Shown here one piece after another: positions 36,429 through 48,400 of a DNA stretch of 64,000 nt; the first letter of the stretch is position 1; each line of letters opens with the position of its first letter. The stretch is from assembly GCF_902459465.1 (NCBI RefSeq), contig NC_047062.1:1242501-1306500 (forward strand). Direction: 5' to 3'. Made by a program: the position numbers and the translations under genes. The notes below the pieces were generated by a model. That model searched no databases. It was given only the letters and a program-made list of their open reading frames with translations, and was not told the origin of the DNA. The stretch comes from Asterias rubens. Taxonomy: Eukaryota; Echinodermata; Asteroidea; Forcipulatida; Asteriidae.

Positions 36429-37169
36429 CTGTATATGAACAGTAATTTCTAAAGTCTTTTTAATCAGCATTCAGACCAAAAACTTCCATGAATAGTGCCT
36501 TGTGATTGGATGATGCTTTTTTATGGTGCATTGAAGATTAATATATTTGGTTTAAATTGTTAAATATCTTTGGGACTTTCAAGTATTAGTGACAGACAAA
36601 TTTATGTTAACTATAATGTATTGTACATTTATTGTAAATCAATTTGGTTATAAATTATTTTTTAATATTTTTGGATTAATTTTAGTTTTTATGAGGTTCT
36701 AAACCATGAAAGTACAAATATCTATGCAGACAGTAAAGTAAATAACAATCTAAGTGTAATGTTTTATACATTTTTCTCAAGTTAAAAGTATTTTGCTGCA
36801 CTTTTGGTAATATCTTTTCAAAATAATGTATTAATTTTTTTCATTTTGTAATGTCATTGTTGGAAAATTCCAAATTAGCTTTGATGAGCTGTTTTAAAGT
36901 TTGCATTTAGACAGATTGGGTGGATGTCAGAGTGAACAATTTTATATACATTATGACGATCCACTGTTTTTGGCATACCATTTAATCAAAAGCGTTTTGA
37001 TAATAATGTACAGTTTTAAAAGAGGAGCAACACTGTTGAAAAGTGGGTTGGGGGCAATAAACAGAAAATGTTAAATAAAATATAAGAAATTATTTAGAAG
37101 CTCATGGTTATTTTGACCACGTAAAGTAGTGAGGAAATTTGCAAGTTTCAGATATCATGGAAAAATTGT

Positions 37170-37513
37170 TTATTACACATTTGGTAATTGGCAAAGGCCA
37201 GTCTTCTCACTTGGTGTATCCCAGCATAAGCATAAAATAACAAGCCTGTGAAAATTTGAGCTAAATTGGTCATTGAAGTGGAAGTTGTGAGAAAATGATG
37301 AGAGAATAAACACCATTGTTGGACGAATTTGTCTAGAAGTCTTTTATTATTTTAGTGAGAAATAACCTCTTTATTCAAAATCTATGCTACTTCAGAGGGA
37401 GTCGTTTCTCACAATGTTTTATACTATCAACAGCTCTCCGATGCTTGTTACCAAGTCAGTTTTTAAGTTAATATTTGTTTTGAGTAATTACCAAACGTGT
37501 ACCTTCCCTTTAA
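37170..37513 (-). mobile_element. MITE family A, copy A10
   Basis: Degraded reverse copy: TTGGTAATTGGCAAAGGCCA at the left, GAGTAATTACCAAACGTGTA at the right. Lies in the Rab 3' UTR. Confidence 0.6.
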
Positions 37514-38000
37514 CTGTTCAGACTTATTGGCAAAATAATGTTTCTATATTTGTAACTATTCAAATTGTTCTTGAATTATAATGGTGCACTTGTGTGTTAA
37601 ACAATTCTATATCGCAGTAGATTTATTTTGGATTTTCTATGCAGTATTAATTAAACTAAAAAATTTTCCCAAGTTTAGTATTAAATTTTAAGGCCTGAAA
37701 CAAAACAGTACTCGATTTTATGTAGCTGTGTTAGACGTCATCGGATGGGAAGTGGTTCATCAGAAAATTTGTGATGATTTTTTGATCAACTGTGACAGCA
37801 TCAGTTTTAAGGATTGACCCTGATGAGGACAAAATTAACTGAATTTTAAACAGCAGTCATGGTGATAAGACTGTTCACTATTTTTATTTACATAATTTTT
37901 ACCATATGTTTATACAATAAGTGATATATTGTGTATTTGACCATTTCAATATTAAGTTGACTTTTAAAATTATTTTGTAATTGTACTGTTGCCACTTATA

Positions 38001-38006
38001 AATAAA
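38001..38006 (+). terminator. Candidate poly(A) signal of the Rab gene
   Basis: AATAAA in an ATAAATAAATAA context, followed within 50 bases by T-rich sequence. It is the last good signal before the opposing TIMM9 gene. Confidence 0.35.
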
Positions 38007-38194
38007 TAATGATTATGAGTATGCAGATCTTGTTTAATTATTTCCTTTGTAAACATTGTCTTTCTTTCTATTGAAGTCAGTGGCATTGAGTGTCAAGTCA
38101 CTAGCTTAACCCATGGTCTGAAACCAATTAAATGCGTTGAACAAAGAAAAGTTTAACAAGAGCAGGACGTTATTCTGTGACTCTTCGAATTAAC

Positions 38195-38275
38195 TTGCCA
38201 ACTGAGCAATCTAGCTATCTAGCCGTAGGTCTCAATATCTTTGTTCAGGGGTGCCATCAGTTTGAAGCCACCCAA
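38195..38275 (-). mobile_element. tRNA-Asn-like SINE fragment, reverse
   Basis: On the - strand GGCACCCCTGAACAAAGATA followed by GCTAGATAGCTAGATTGCTC. It matches the leader of the copy at 39563 and part of its D arm. Confidence 0.5.
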
Positions 38276-38639
38276 CCTCACCTGTAACTGCTGTGTAGCC
38301 AGGGATCACACCCAATTGATAAAACATGAGAAGCAGTAGCAATTAGGGATAGGGGTAATGATAACTAGTAATTTTTCTTACCCTTATTCTTGGTTTGTGA
38401 TTGGTGGCCCTCTGTTGGTGAGATGCTGTTCCACCTTTACTCCAATCCATTTATTCTACACCTAAATGGTTTTCGGCCTTGCTATACTCATTGTATCCTC
38501 TAGCCAAATAGTTGCTGTTCAGGAGTGGAATGCTGACAATGCAGTTTCCATCAGACTATAAAGCTACAGAATGACTAGTAACAATGATATTACATATCAG
38601 CTGACCTCAAGTTTGAGATGTGTCTCTGTTGAAGGTTGA

Positions 38640-38690
38640 AGAAGAGTGAGAGAGAGAGAGAGAGTATTTGTCTTCATGTGTTTATTGGGC
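38640..38690. repeat. GA microsatellite and candidate TIMM9 poly(A) signal
   Basis: (GA)n at about 38645-38664. TTTATT at 38681-38686 reads AATAAA on the - strand and could end TIMM9 or another - strand transcript; it lies 2.6 kb from the TIMM9 stop, so the link is weak. Confidence 0.35.
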
Positions 38691-39562
38691 CCAAGTACAA
38701 AGGATTAATGTGCTCTGGGCATGCACAAAAGAAGTAAACTACATTCCTTTACATCAATTATATAACACTTTGGGATTTTTGCTCTCCCTATAGCTAAGGT
38801 ACAACTTCTATTGTGACTATTGACAGTTAACATTCCAAGAACAAATGACACTAAGGGGAAGACATAAGACTCTTGATGTAAGCTTGTTTGGCAGCTGTAA
38901 ATGGAATTTCACTACAAGACTATTGTCATAAAGAAATTTCTTATTGTTGCAAAACCACAAACCCAATGGGCCTGCACCTATTTGTAAAAATGTATCCCTT
39001 GAAAGAATTATACAGGTTTTTTTATAACAAAATGTGACAATTTTTACAAATAATCCTGTCTGTAAGCTTGAAATAATTTCACTGTAAGCTGCACCCACTC
39101 ACAAACTGGCTCCACCGAGTTGAACTATCCTTTTCTTTTAATATTTATAGTAAAAAGTATTGGAGTCCTACACAGGGCATGTATCTTCAAACAACGCACC
39201 AAACTCCAACAAAGAGAAACACTTTTAAAACAGGATAAAAAAAACAGTTTAAATTTTCAATACAAGCTTATCTTCACCCTCTTTCTTATGCAGGAAAAGT
39301 TTGAAAAACAGTTGCGGCTGGGCTTTTACATTTCTTTAAGACAAAGGTCTTCTCAAATTTGAAAGTTTCTGTCAAAAGAAATGCTTTCGAACGATGAAAT
39401 GGATTAATGGTGGTAAAATTACACACAAACTTTACCAGCTTTAAAGTAGAGAAAAATGTTGGTCATCCAGCAGAAACGCATGCATGTGATGCAATGACTT
39501 ACCAACAGGTCACCCAAATGAAAAATGCTCACAAAAAATTAACCACGATACACGGCAGTTAA

Positions 39563-39717
39563 CGGTTGAATGGCTTCTGACCGGCACCCCTGAACAAAGA
39601 TATTGACAAAATAGGGACAACGCCAATATAGGACTAGAAAGCTCAGTTGGTAGAGCGCCGTCGTGTTAATCCGGAGGTCGTTGGTTCGAATCCCACTCTA
39701 GTCAATTCTTTGTTCAA
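39563..39717 (+). mobile_element. tRNA-Asn-like SINE, best copy, with flanking inverted repeat
   Basis: A 72-nt tRNA-like body (39632-39703) has a perfect 7-bp acceptor stem GACTAGA/TCTAGTC, an intact D arm and B box GGTTCGAATCC. The anticodon position reads GTT (Asn). Two anticodon-stem pairs and one T-stem pair are mismatched. The leader TGAACAAAGATATTGAC is nearly the inverse of the trailing GTCAATTCTTTGTTCA. Confidence 0.7.
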
Positions 39718-40149
39718 CCCCCCAAAATATTAACCAATCTTATGAATTATCACTTTAAAAAGAACACAGTGCAAGACAAGGAATGCGTTGTTTGAATTTG
39801 TTACATTTAATTTACATCTTTGATACAATGTATTAAGCACAACAGGGTAAAAAAATTAAATTGTCAAGTTCAAACTATCTTAACCCTCCTACTCTTCATG
39901 CCATTTTCTGATGAGTTGACCAAACCATTCAACTGCACGGATCATAAATGGTAGCACGACTTTTACTTGGAAGTAATTGTGTACGTGCATGGAGGTAGAA
40001 TATGTTTGAGGGTAAACATCTCTGCCATGTGATGGGTTTGATACTTGGGTTGTCTCTGGGTTCAAGAGTTTGAAAATGAAATCTTGACCTGTGAAACACA
40101 CATTGTGTTTCAGTGTGGAAGAATGTGTTTGTTCTCAAGTGGAGAGAAT

Positions 40150-40230
40150 GAATGAATGTCCACAGAGTCTGGTACATGACATTTGCAACGAATGAATGTC
40201 CACAGAGTCTGGTACATGACATTTGCAACG
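40150..40230. repeat. Tandem duplication, 40-bp unit x 2
   Basis: GAATGAATGTCCACAGAGTC...TTTGCAAC repeated once, identical copies. Confidence 0.7.
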
Positions 40231-40388
40231 AAATGGTTCACACCAGAAAACAGTTTTTAGAATAAAAACATTAGTCACTAGTTGTAAACTCAGACCTCAT
40301 CTTCCAACAGGAAACTCACACAAATTATCACTGACATCTAGGTCACAAGTTTCTGGCTTATATGAGAAGACCTCTTTCTTATACCAAG

Positions 40389-40725
40389 TTTAAAGACACT
40401 GGACACTATTGGTAATTGTCAAAGACCAGTTTTCTTACTTGGTGTACCCTCAACATATGCATTAAGTAACAAACCTGTGAAAATTTGAGCTCAATTGGTC
40501 GTCAAAGTTGCGAGGTAATAATGAGCTTTCAGAAGCTTGATTTTGAGACCTCAAATCTAATTTTGAGGTCTCAAAATTAAAATTGTGGAAACTTCCTTCT
40601 TTCTCGAAAACTACGTTACTTCAGAGAGAGTCGTTTCTCACAATGTTTTATACTATCAACCTCTCCCCATTACTCGTTATCAAGTAAGGTTTTACGCTGA
40701 TAATTATTTTGTGTAATTAACAAAA
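40389..40725 (-). mobile_element. MITE family A, copy A11
   Basis: TTTAAAGACACTGGACACTA at the left; right end TTTGTGTAATTAAC lacks the outermost terminus. Lies in the TIMM9 downstream flank or 3' UTR. Confidence 0.7.
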
Positions 40726-41266
40726 ACAGGAAGTATTATTAATCTTGCCAAATGTTCTTCTGGGCTCTCTTCATCTTAGTAGTGTCTCAGGGATCTTTTG
40801 ATTGAGATATCTTTTCAGAATGAAGACTAGAAGGGGTTCGAACCCCTTAGTTGCCAACAGGCTGCTGCTTTAGAGGTTCTGCATTCACACTATATAACAT
40901 TGAGTAAAACCAAACTAAAATGTAAATTTAACAATTCTTCTTTAACTTATAAAACATCAGTATACCATATTTAAGAGGGTACTATCATGGACAGCTCTGA
41001 CCCCTGGCAACCTCAGATCCACAAACTAACATCACACACAAATTGCTCTCACAGGGGTTTGTCAATGAGAGCAGTCTATGTGTGTGATAGCGCCCTCTGT
41101 TGGTGAGGTATTTTAAATAACCAACAGGAGCTTCATAATGAAGTCTGCCAGTCGCTAACAAAGGCAATCTGTACAAATGGTGCATTTGATCCAAATTGTT
41201 GCCAGACAGTTATTCATGAAATCTCTCTGACCGGTCCAGCCTCATCGTTGAGCTCTTTTTCTTGTG

Positions 41267-43321
41267 CTACCGTCCAGCCCCAGCCATTGCTTTTTGTTGT
41301 GCTGCTATTAATCCTTCGTTTTGTTGGACTTGATACTCCTGGAAGCGTTGCGAAACTCTCAACGTCATCTTCAGATATTTCTCCATACAGTTGGATGCAC
41401 ACTTTGACTGGAAATAAAAACCCGTACAAATTACCAAAACAAAGTAAATGCATGACCAACTCAAAGAGTATGATTAACAAACTACGATCAAAATGAAAAA
41501 AACAACAACAATGTTTTTGAAAAGATAACAATGTGGTATGAACGGCAAAAAAAATTATACTGATGTATAACAGAAAGTTTATCTCTCTACAAGTAACACT
41601 GTCAAGGGTATTTACAAGAATTACAGTAAAACAACTTCGAACACACAGAAAGACCAAACACAAACAAAATATCAATGGCAGGATGAAACCTCAATTCCAA
41701 GGTGCACAGAGTGATGGCTAAAGGTAATGCAAGATTATGCAAGATTCCATCCCTTGCACTATTGAAAATCAATTTAAAACGCTTATTATACTTTGGATAA
41801 GTACATCTCTAGCACGTCCATCACTAATGATTCTACTGTGAAATTCCATAAAAATGGGACTCTTTCAAATAATTGTGTCAAGGTTAACTCTGTACTTTAT
41901 AAAATATTATGTTGGGTCAACTTTATATTGTTTTGCTTTTATGGCTTTTCACTATGTTTGTAAAGTAAGGAGTTGTTTTAAGTTTGAATAAATAATTTCC
42001 CCATGAAAAAAAATCTGTCTTGTGGTTTGTGCATTGTTTATTTGTTTTGTTTGTTTGTTGGGGTGTAATTTTGTTTGTTTGTCTGTCTGTTTGTTTGTTT
42101 GTTTGTTTGTTTGTTTTTGCGCTCGTTTATCCTTCTCGTTTTAATGTTTATGCATTGTTTTAAAATTTCTCTGGTCGTATTATTATTATCCATTGTTTTG
42201 TAGAGGCACCCTAGCCTACAAGCTTTTGCCTCCATACGGTTTTCAGTTTTGTCAAATCATATTGTTTGTATTTGTATGTTGTGTTTGTATAGAAATAAAT
42301 GTTGATTGATTGATTTGATTTGAAGAAACTTGTCCTTAGTATACCTCTTTATCCATAAGCTTCCTCCCTGTGAAATCTTTGATGCAATCTCCAAAGCAAG
42401 ATTCAGTCAAGCGGTTGTAGGAGGACAGGAAGTCTCGAAACTGAAGAAAAATAATCAAACTAAATTATTCAGGAGTTGTTTTCTTAACTTTACTTGTATT
42501 TTTTAAGGCTTACAAAGATCTTGCCCACTAAGAACATTCATTACAAAGAACAGAAAATACCCCCCCCCCCAGAAAATATATTTGTGATATGGCAAAATTA
42601 CCCCTCTACTCTCTGAACATTTAACATCATTCACTGTGGTTTGAAATGATAAGCTATGCCAGCCTGCAAATGATATGTGATTAATGTCTTCACACGAGGA
42701 AGTCAACCCTCCTACTGTCTGACCATTCAATATCATCCAAGCTGTGGTTTTGCATGATAGATAATTTATGCCAATATCTTGTATTGTAGTAAAATGCTTT
42801 AGAGTTCACACATGTATGCAGTTAAATCTGTGCACAGCTGTGACATCATATAAAACTCATAAAAATGAATGGTTTCAAATGGTTAGTCAACCAATTTGAA
42901 CATGTCACAGGAGGTTTAATTTCATTTAATTGTGGCTTCTTATAAAGAACACATATCAGTCACTCAGTGGCACTCAAGGATCTTCAACATTCAGTATTTT
43001 CCATTAAGGTATTGTGGAGCTATGTTTTTGAAGTATGTGACCCATTCCTTTACCAGACATGCAACTTTCTATTGCAAAAAAAAGGAGGAAAATGGCCAAA
43101 CACATTTTTTTTGTGATTTTCAGTTTTCTATGGCACTAGAGGAAATCAGCTGATCAGCTGAAAAGTTGCATGCCTGCTTCACATAGCACCATGTAAATGG
43201 TTTACAAGATACTGTGGCACAATACACTGCCAATCAAACATTAATAAAAGATAACATCCGAACCAACCTCCTTAATTTGCATCTGCTGCTGCTGCTGTTG
43301 TTGATTTGGCAGAAATGCCAT
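41267..43321 (-). CDS. TIMM9: Tim9 small mitochondrial import chaperone (3 coding exons, 96 aa)
   Basis: Read on the - strand, coding exons are 43321-43268, 42440-42345 and 41407-41267. All junctions are in phase 0 with GT-AG introns. Two twin CX3C motifs, CFGDC (C33, C37) and CASNC (C53, C57), are separated by 15 residues as in other Tim9 proteins. They are followed by the Tim9-typical EKYLKMT and [11 protein letters not shown]. Tim9 pairs with Tim10 as a hexamer in the intermembrane space and escorts hydrophobic carrier precursors to TIM22; the cysteines form disulphides through the Mia40 relay. The N-terminus carries seven consecutive Gln (residues 7-13, mixed CAA and CAG), which vertebrate Tim9 lacks. 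Length is close to the usual 89 aa. High confidence. Confidence 0.95.
42035..42330 (+). repeat. GTTT microsatellite and possible LINE 3' end in TIMM9 intron 2
   Basis: (GTTT)n/(GTCT)n runs from about 42040 to 42118. Downstream, AAATAAATGTTGATTGATTG at about 42293-42315 resembles the short-repeat tail of a non-LTR retrotransposon. No reverse transcriptase remains. Confidence 0.4.
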
Positions 43322-43417
43322 CGTGATTTGTCAAGTGATAATGTTTAGCGTCAACTACCATTCATTTCACAACTATTGACAGAGTACAGTATTCAAGTTG
43401 AAACAGATCTTTGTACA
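43322..43417 (-). other. Probable 5' UTR segment of TIMM9
   Basis: On the - strand an acceptor-like TTATTTACAG ends at about 43418, upstream of the ATG at 43321. The intervening 96 bases would be 5' UTR. Inference from the splice signal only. Confidence 0.4.
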
Positions 43418-43669
43418 CACTGTAAATAACGAAGAAAATGTTAACAGAAATTTGAGACAATCACATCACGCACCCTTGCAACTTTGCATAGAAACAGGAA
43501 AACAGTTGTAGACATGACCTAATGATAAATATGTCGTGTTGGGTGCAGGTATGGTCTCTACTCTTATTAAACAACTAATAATAACATTACAATCTCCAGA
43601 TCTTTTTTGTTGTTACAAATGGTGCGCCGTCCAAGGTCCACCCACCAGTCCACTCATTTTGTTTTCTTT

Positions 43670-44027
43670 GAAAAGACTCTGGACACTATTGGTAATATTG
43701 TCAAAGACCAGTCTTCTCACTTGGTGTATCTCAACATATGCATAAAATAACAAACCTGTGAAAATTTTAGCTCAATAGACAATTGGTCATCGAAGTTGCG
43801 AGATAATAATGAAAGAAAAGACACCCTTGTCACACGAAGAACTTTGTGCACTTTCAGATGCTTGATTTCGTGACCTCAAAATTTAATTCAGAGATCTCAA
43901 AATCAAATTCATTGAAAAGTACTCCACTTCAGAGGGAGCCGTTTCTCACAATGTTTTATACTACCAACCTCTCCCCATTACTCGTTACCAAGTAAGGTTT
44001 TATGCTAATAATTATTTTTAGTAATGT
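43670..44027 (-). mobile_element. MITE family A, copy A12
   Basis: Begins GAAAAGACTCTGGACACTAT and keeps the whole body, but the far terminus after TTTTTAGTAATGTG is replaced by a C-rich tract. Confidence 0.7.
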
Positions 44028-44258
44028 GCCCCCCCCCCTCTCCAGCCCCCATTGAGGGTTGTGTGTGGATTACTCTGTCCTGTGGCTGTTCCCCTGGGCC
44101 CCTGTCTTTATCCGCAAGGATAAAGACAGGTCCCAGCTTTTCAGATCCAGTGATTCCATTTGATACAATGATATTGGATAAACGTGCAACTGCACCCAAT
44201 ATGTCCAAACAGTACACTGCTCTCAAGTTCGCAATAGAATTTGACTTCGCATCTCAGT

Positions 44259-44523
44259 GGGTGCATTCGTTTAGCTTCCCTGGGTCGACCCTGGTCCGCC
44301 CTCGGTGCATTCGAATAGCTTTGACGTCATTCCAGGGGCTCACCCGAGTCAGCCCCCAGTGCCCTGCTTGTGGAGTGGGTCACTTTGGGGCTGGCCCCAG
44401 GCCCAGGTACATGACGTCACAAAAACAACGAGAGCGGTGAGTGAACATTCGTTTAGTTCTTGTCAGGGTCTCTACCGAATGAGCACAGCGGGGTCGACCC
44501 AGGGAAGCTAATCAACTGCACCC
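44259..44523. mobile_element. MITE family D, copy 1
   Basis: GGGTGCATTCGTTTAGCTTC and GAAGCTAATCAACTGCACCC are inverted termini; GGGTCGACCC occurs near both ends. Between TIMM9 and GINS1. Confidence 0.65.
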
Positions 44524-44937
44524 AGTGTGAAATAAATGAGGTCAAAGGTTAAACGGTCCGGTTAAACCACACGCCAGTTTTTGATGCCGGTCTCTGGCAT
44601 TATTTACGATACGAGCCTCGTAGAATGACGTCGTCAGACGTTCAGCTTCAGGCTACCGTACCACTGACCAGTGACAACAGATTAAAGAAGGGGGGCCTCT
44701 GGTTGTACTTGTTGTACTGTTGTTGTAGTTATTAATTACAATAAATATTTATTAACCTACCTAACCTAGCCCCACTTACCCTTGCTCTATTATTATGGCC
44801 ACACAAGTGCCCACTTGTGTGGCCAAGGCTAGCCTTGGCCACAAAAGTGGGGCTATTAATATTATCAACCAAACATTTTAGGTAATAAAATTATATTCAA
44901 AACAACAATAACTAATTTTATAAATTATAGCCTCACC

Positions 44938-45170
44938 GTTCGCGGACCACCAGCAATAACCAACACTCTCTAAAACAGAATTTGCAGCATGCATAAAAAC
45001 GCCACCATGTGACGGTGTGACGAGATGATGAAAATGCGGCAAGTTTTACTAGAACGCATACAGTACATGATTCTATGGTGTCTGTGAGTGTGCATTTTAA
45101 ACGGAGGCTTATTGTCGGAGATTGGCGGGTCTTTTATCCATTTTGATCTGCCAGAAGGCAAAATCATAGG
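44938..45170 (-). other. Candidate non-coding first exon and promoter of TIMM9
   Basis: On the - strand a donor-like CGAACG|GTGAGG lies at about 44938, preceded by non-repetitive, CpG-containing sequence up to about 45170. It is placed where the first exon of TIMM9 would be expected, back-to-back with GINS1. No TATA box was found. Low confidence without transcript data. Confidence 0.25.
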
Positions 45171-45450
45171 ACAATATTTTGGTTGAAGCCATTATAATCA
45201 ATTTTTCTTCATAATAACTAGCCTCTTTCATGAATTGAAACCAACATATTTGGCATCTATTATAATCCGTAGTATTGACAATTGTACTGCATGTGTTCTG
45301 CTACACCAAGAGGAAAAGTCAGATACCCTGACTTATATAGAGACACAAGGCCGGGAAGGGTTATCTTGAACCTGGCTAATTTATTGTACGCGTTCGCGGC
45401 AAATTTCAGTAATGTAAAAATACCGGCAAACCGTAAAGTGTATCGTCAAA

Positions 45451-48400
45451 ATGTTTTGTGAAAAGGTTTTAGAACTGATTCGCGAATTAAAAAGGTCACT
45501 TGATGGGACGTTGTTACCGTTTAATGTAAGTCATTTACCCATTATGCTACTTTTCATATTGGGCCCTTGGCCTTGGCATCCTCAACAATCTGTATGTTTA
45601 CGTGGGCTTATTTTGTGGTTGAATTGAAAAGATGTTATATATTTATTTTAATTGGAATAGTAATTTGTAAACAATATGCAATGCTGCCTACTCTATCCTA
45701 CTTGAGAGTGAAATATTGTGAAATTGACCCACAAAAACTTCAAAGTGCCACAATAAACATTTAGAGTGTATAATAATTGTCTAAATCTCATACATGATGT
45801 ATTCGTTGGGTTGGTATAGTTAGTACACAGACAATGACAGAACAGTGACTGAGCATGCTGAGTGTAGCCTGTGCTGTATATTAGTGTAAGTGTAAAGTGT
45901 ATAGGGACTGTATCTGTATTCTGGAGTGAGTGATGAGCTGGATTCTGGAATTGAAAACTTATTTTTTTAATATTTAAAAATATAATTATAATATAACAAA
46001 TGTAGACAAACTAATCGATAAAAAACTCTCTTTTTGAATGGAGGATCAGTCAGTTAAAAAAAAAAAAAAAAAAAGACATTACCAAGCAAGGATCATGCCC
46101 ATCGTCATTGACAACTTGGGTACGTTCAATTTAGCTTCCCTGTGTCGACCCCCCGGTGCTCATTCGGGTGAGCCCCTGACAAGAGCTAATCGAACAATCG
46201 CATTCGCCCTCTCGTGGTGACGTCATGCACCTCAGGCCAGCCACAAGTGACCCGTTCCACAAGCATGGCACTTGGGGCTGACCCGCGTGAGCCCCTGGAA
46301 TGATGTCAAAGCTATCGGGCAGATCGGGTCGACCAAGGGAAGCTAATCGAAACGCACCCTATATAAAATCAATCAGTTCCTTTTATGGACACTTTTTCTG
46401 ATATATGAAAATCTTGAGTTTCATTCACACTGTTTAAACTCCACATTGATTTTGTTTTGTCTTTTTTTTTGCTCCGATTTACTTTTCAGGAAGATGGTGT
46501 GAGGCAAGTTTTGGAAGAGATGAAAGCTCTGTATGATCAGAATCAAACTGATGTGTAAGTACTGTCAGTAGACTCAAGAAGATGAATGCATTATTGCACC
46601 TATCCGTACTCATTACAAACTGTGTGATTATCTTCAAGCAATAGTTTGGGTCTACCATCTAAAGGCAATTACTCAAACTAATTGTACGCACAAAACCGTA
46701 CTTGGTAACAAATAATGGGGAGCTGTTGATAGCATAAAACATTTTGAGAAACGGCTCCCTCTGAAGTAACGTAGTTTTTGAGAAAGATTTTGGGGTCTCG
46801 AAATCAAGCATCTGCAAGCACACAACTTCGTGTGACAAGTGTGTTTTTTTGTCATTATTGTCTCGCAACTTCGGCGACCAATTGAGCTCAAATTTTGAGT
46901 GTTGCAGAGCTATTTTTTAGTTGTTGTAGTCTGAATCCAGCACAAACTTTGGCAAAACCAGAAGAAGATTTTTGTACATTCGATTAATTTCTTAGTTTGT
47001 ATATTATTAAACACATTATGAATGGTAGAGATTCTCTTTTCAAAACATAATTAAGGAGACGGTTTTGTTGTTATTTATTATTGCAGGAGTGCAACAGTAG
47101 AGGGGGAGCGAGGTCTGTTCTCTGGGGTGCAGTTTCGTCACACCTGTCTGGAGAGGAACAAGAGGTGTCTCCTTGCCTACTTGTAAGATCTTACCTTCTT
47201 GGTTGTTAGTAAACGTTTGTCCCAGTAGCCACAATAATCATATAATCATGCAAGAAAACCACAAGGGAAACTGACTGCACAAATTTTTATTCAATTTGGT
47301 GTGAAACAAATCCCGTTCAAATCTTGTCTTTGTTCACCTAGTCTTCAAATAGGAAGTGAGGTTAAGAAAATGTTGATTTGTTCTAGTTTATATAAATTGG
47401 AGTCACTTCAAACACTACTTTCCCCTCATTACCTCTCTACTTAGTAGCATTTTCCAGCTGGTTTTTTTCAACTAAATGGGTTGTGTATGCACATGATTCA
47501 AGTGTGAAGAGTGTACTGTAGATTCATTCACCAAGTTATCTTATTGAAAGCCGGCATGTGTATATTTTATTCAAAACCACAGTGGAATGTATTGATTTAT
47601 CAGAAAGTAGGGGCGTTGACTATGTTGAAAGCTGACATGTGTATATTTCATTCAAAACCACAGTGGAATGTATTGATTTATCAGAAAGTAGGGGCGTTGA
47701 CTATGTTGAAAGCTGACATTTGTATATTTCAGTCAAAACCACAGTGGAATGTATTGATTTATCAGTAAGTAGGGGCGTTGACTATGTACTGTGTAGATGA
47801 ATTCTTCACAAGATCATGGACAACATTGAATGGTCAAACAGTGGGAGGGTTACTAATAACAAGATGTTTGTACTTGACAGATTTAATCGACTTGCCATTA
47901 TTCGTAATATGAGATGGGAATTTGGCAGCGTGCTTCCAGCCGACGTCAGACAGAACCTTTCAGAACAAGAGGTGAGAAGTTGGGGTCTGAAGATGAATGT
48001 TACTCATTGTTGTTCCTTCAAAATTACTTCTCAGTCTTTAGCCTTGTCCAAGGCCCTTTACGCAAGCACCAGCCCCCTCTGAATTCATGAACTGCATAGA
48101 TACTATACTGCACAGTACATAACAGTACTTGATTCCATTGGGTCGAAGCATGGTTTTTGGAGGTTTCAACCTCGTACAACAAGAGGTTTCAACCTCGTAC
48201 AACGAGAGGTTTCAACCTCGTACAACGAGAGGTTTCAACCTCGTACAACGAGAGGTTTCAACCTCGTACAACGAGGCCGTTTGAACAAGCATGGTACAAG
48301 ATCCAAACACCTTGAAAACGGTGCTTCGATATGTACCGTGCAGTATAGTATCTATAATGCAGTTTGTGAATTCAGAGCGGGCCGGTGCTTGCGTAAAGAG

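Larger units (their letters stand above)
35156..38030 (+). other. Rab32-like 3' UTR, long, with embedded repeats
   Basis: No coding signal follows the TAA at 35153-35155. The region is AT-rich and holds an imperfect duplication near 35880-36080, a hAT-type MITE at 36096-36428 and a copy of MITE family A (37170-37513). AATAAA occurs at 37056 and, followed by a U-rich stretch, at 38001-38006. The 3' end is inferred from the latter; earlier signals may also be used. Confidence 0.4.

Noticed and set aside
39632-39703. Functional tRNA-Asn(GUU) gene
   Set aside because: Two anticodon-stem mismatches, one T-stem mismatch and a shared repeat leader in three other copies mark it as a SINE or pseudogene.
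44024-44440. 138-residue open frame between TIMM9 and GINS1
   Set aside because: Its 3' half is a MITE D copy and no splice sites or motifs support it.
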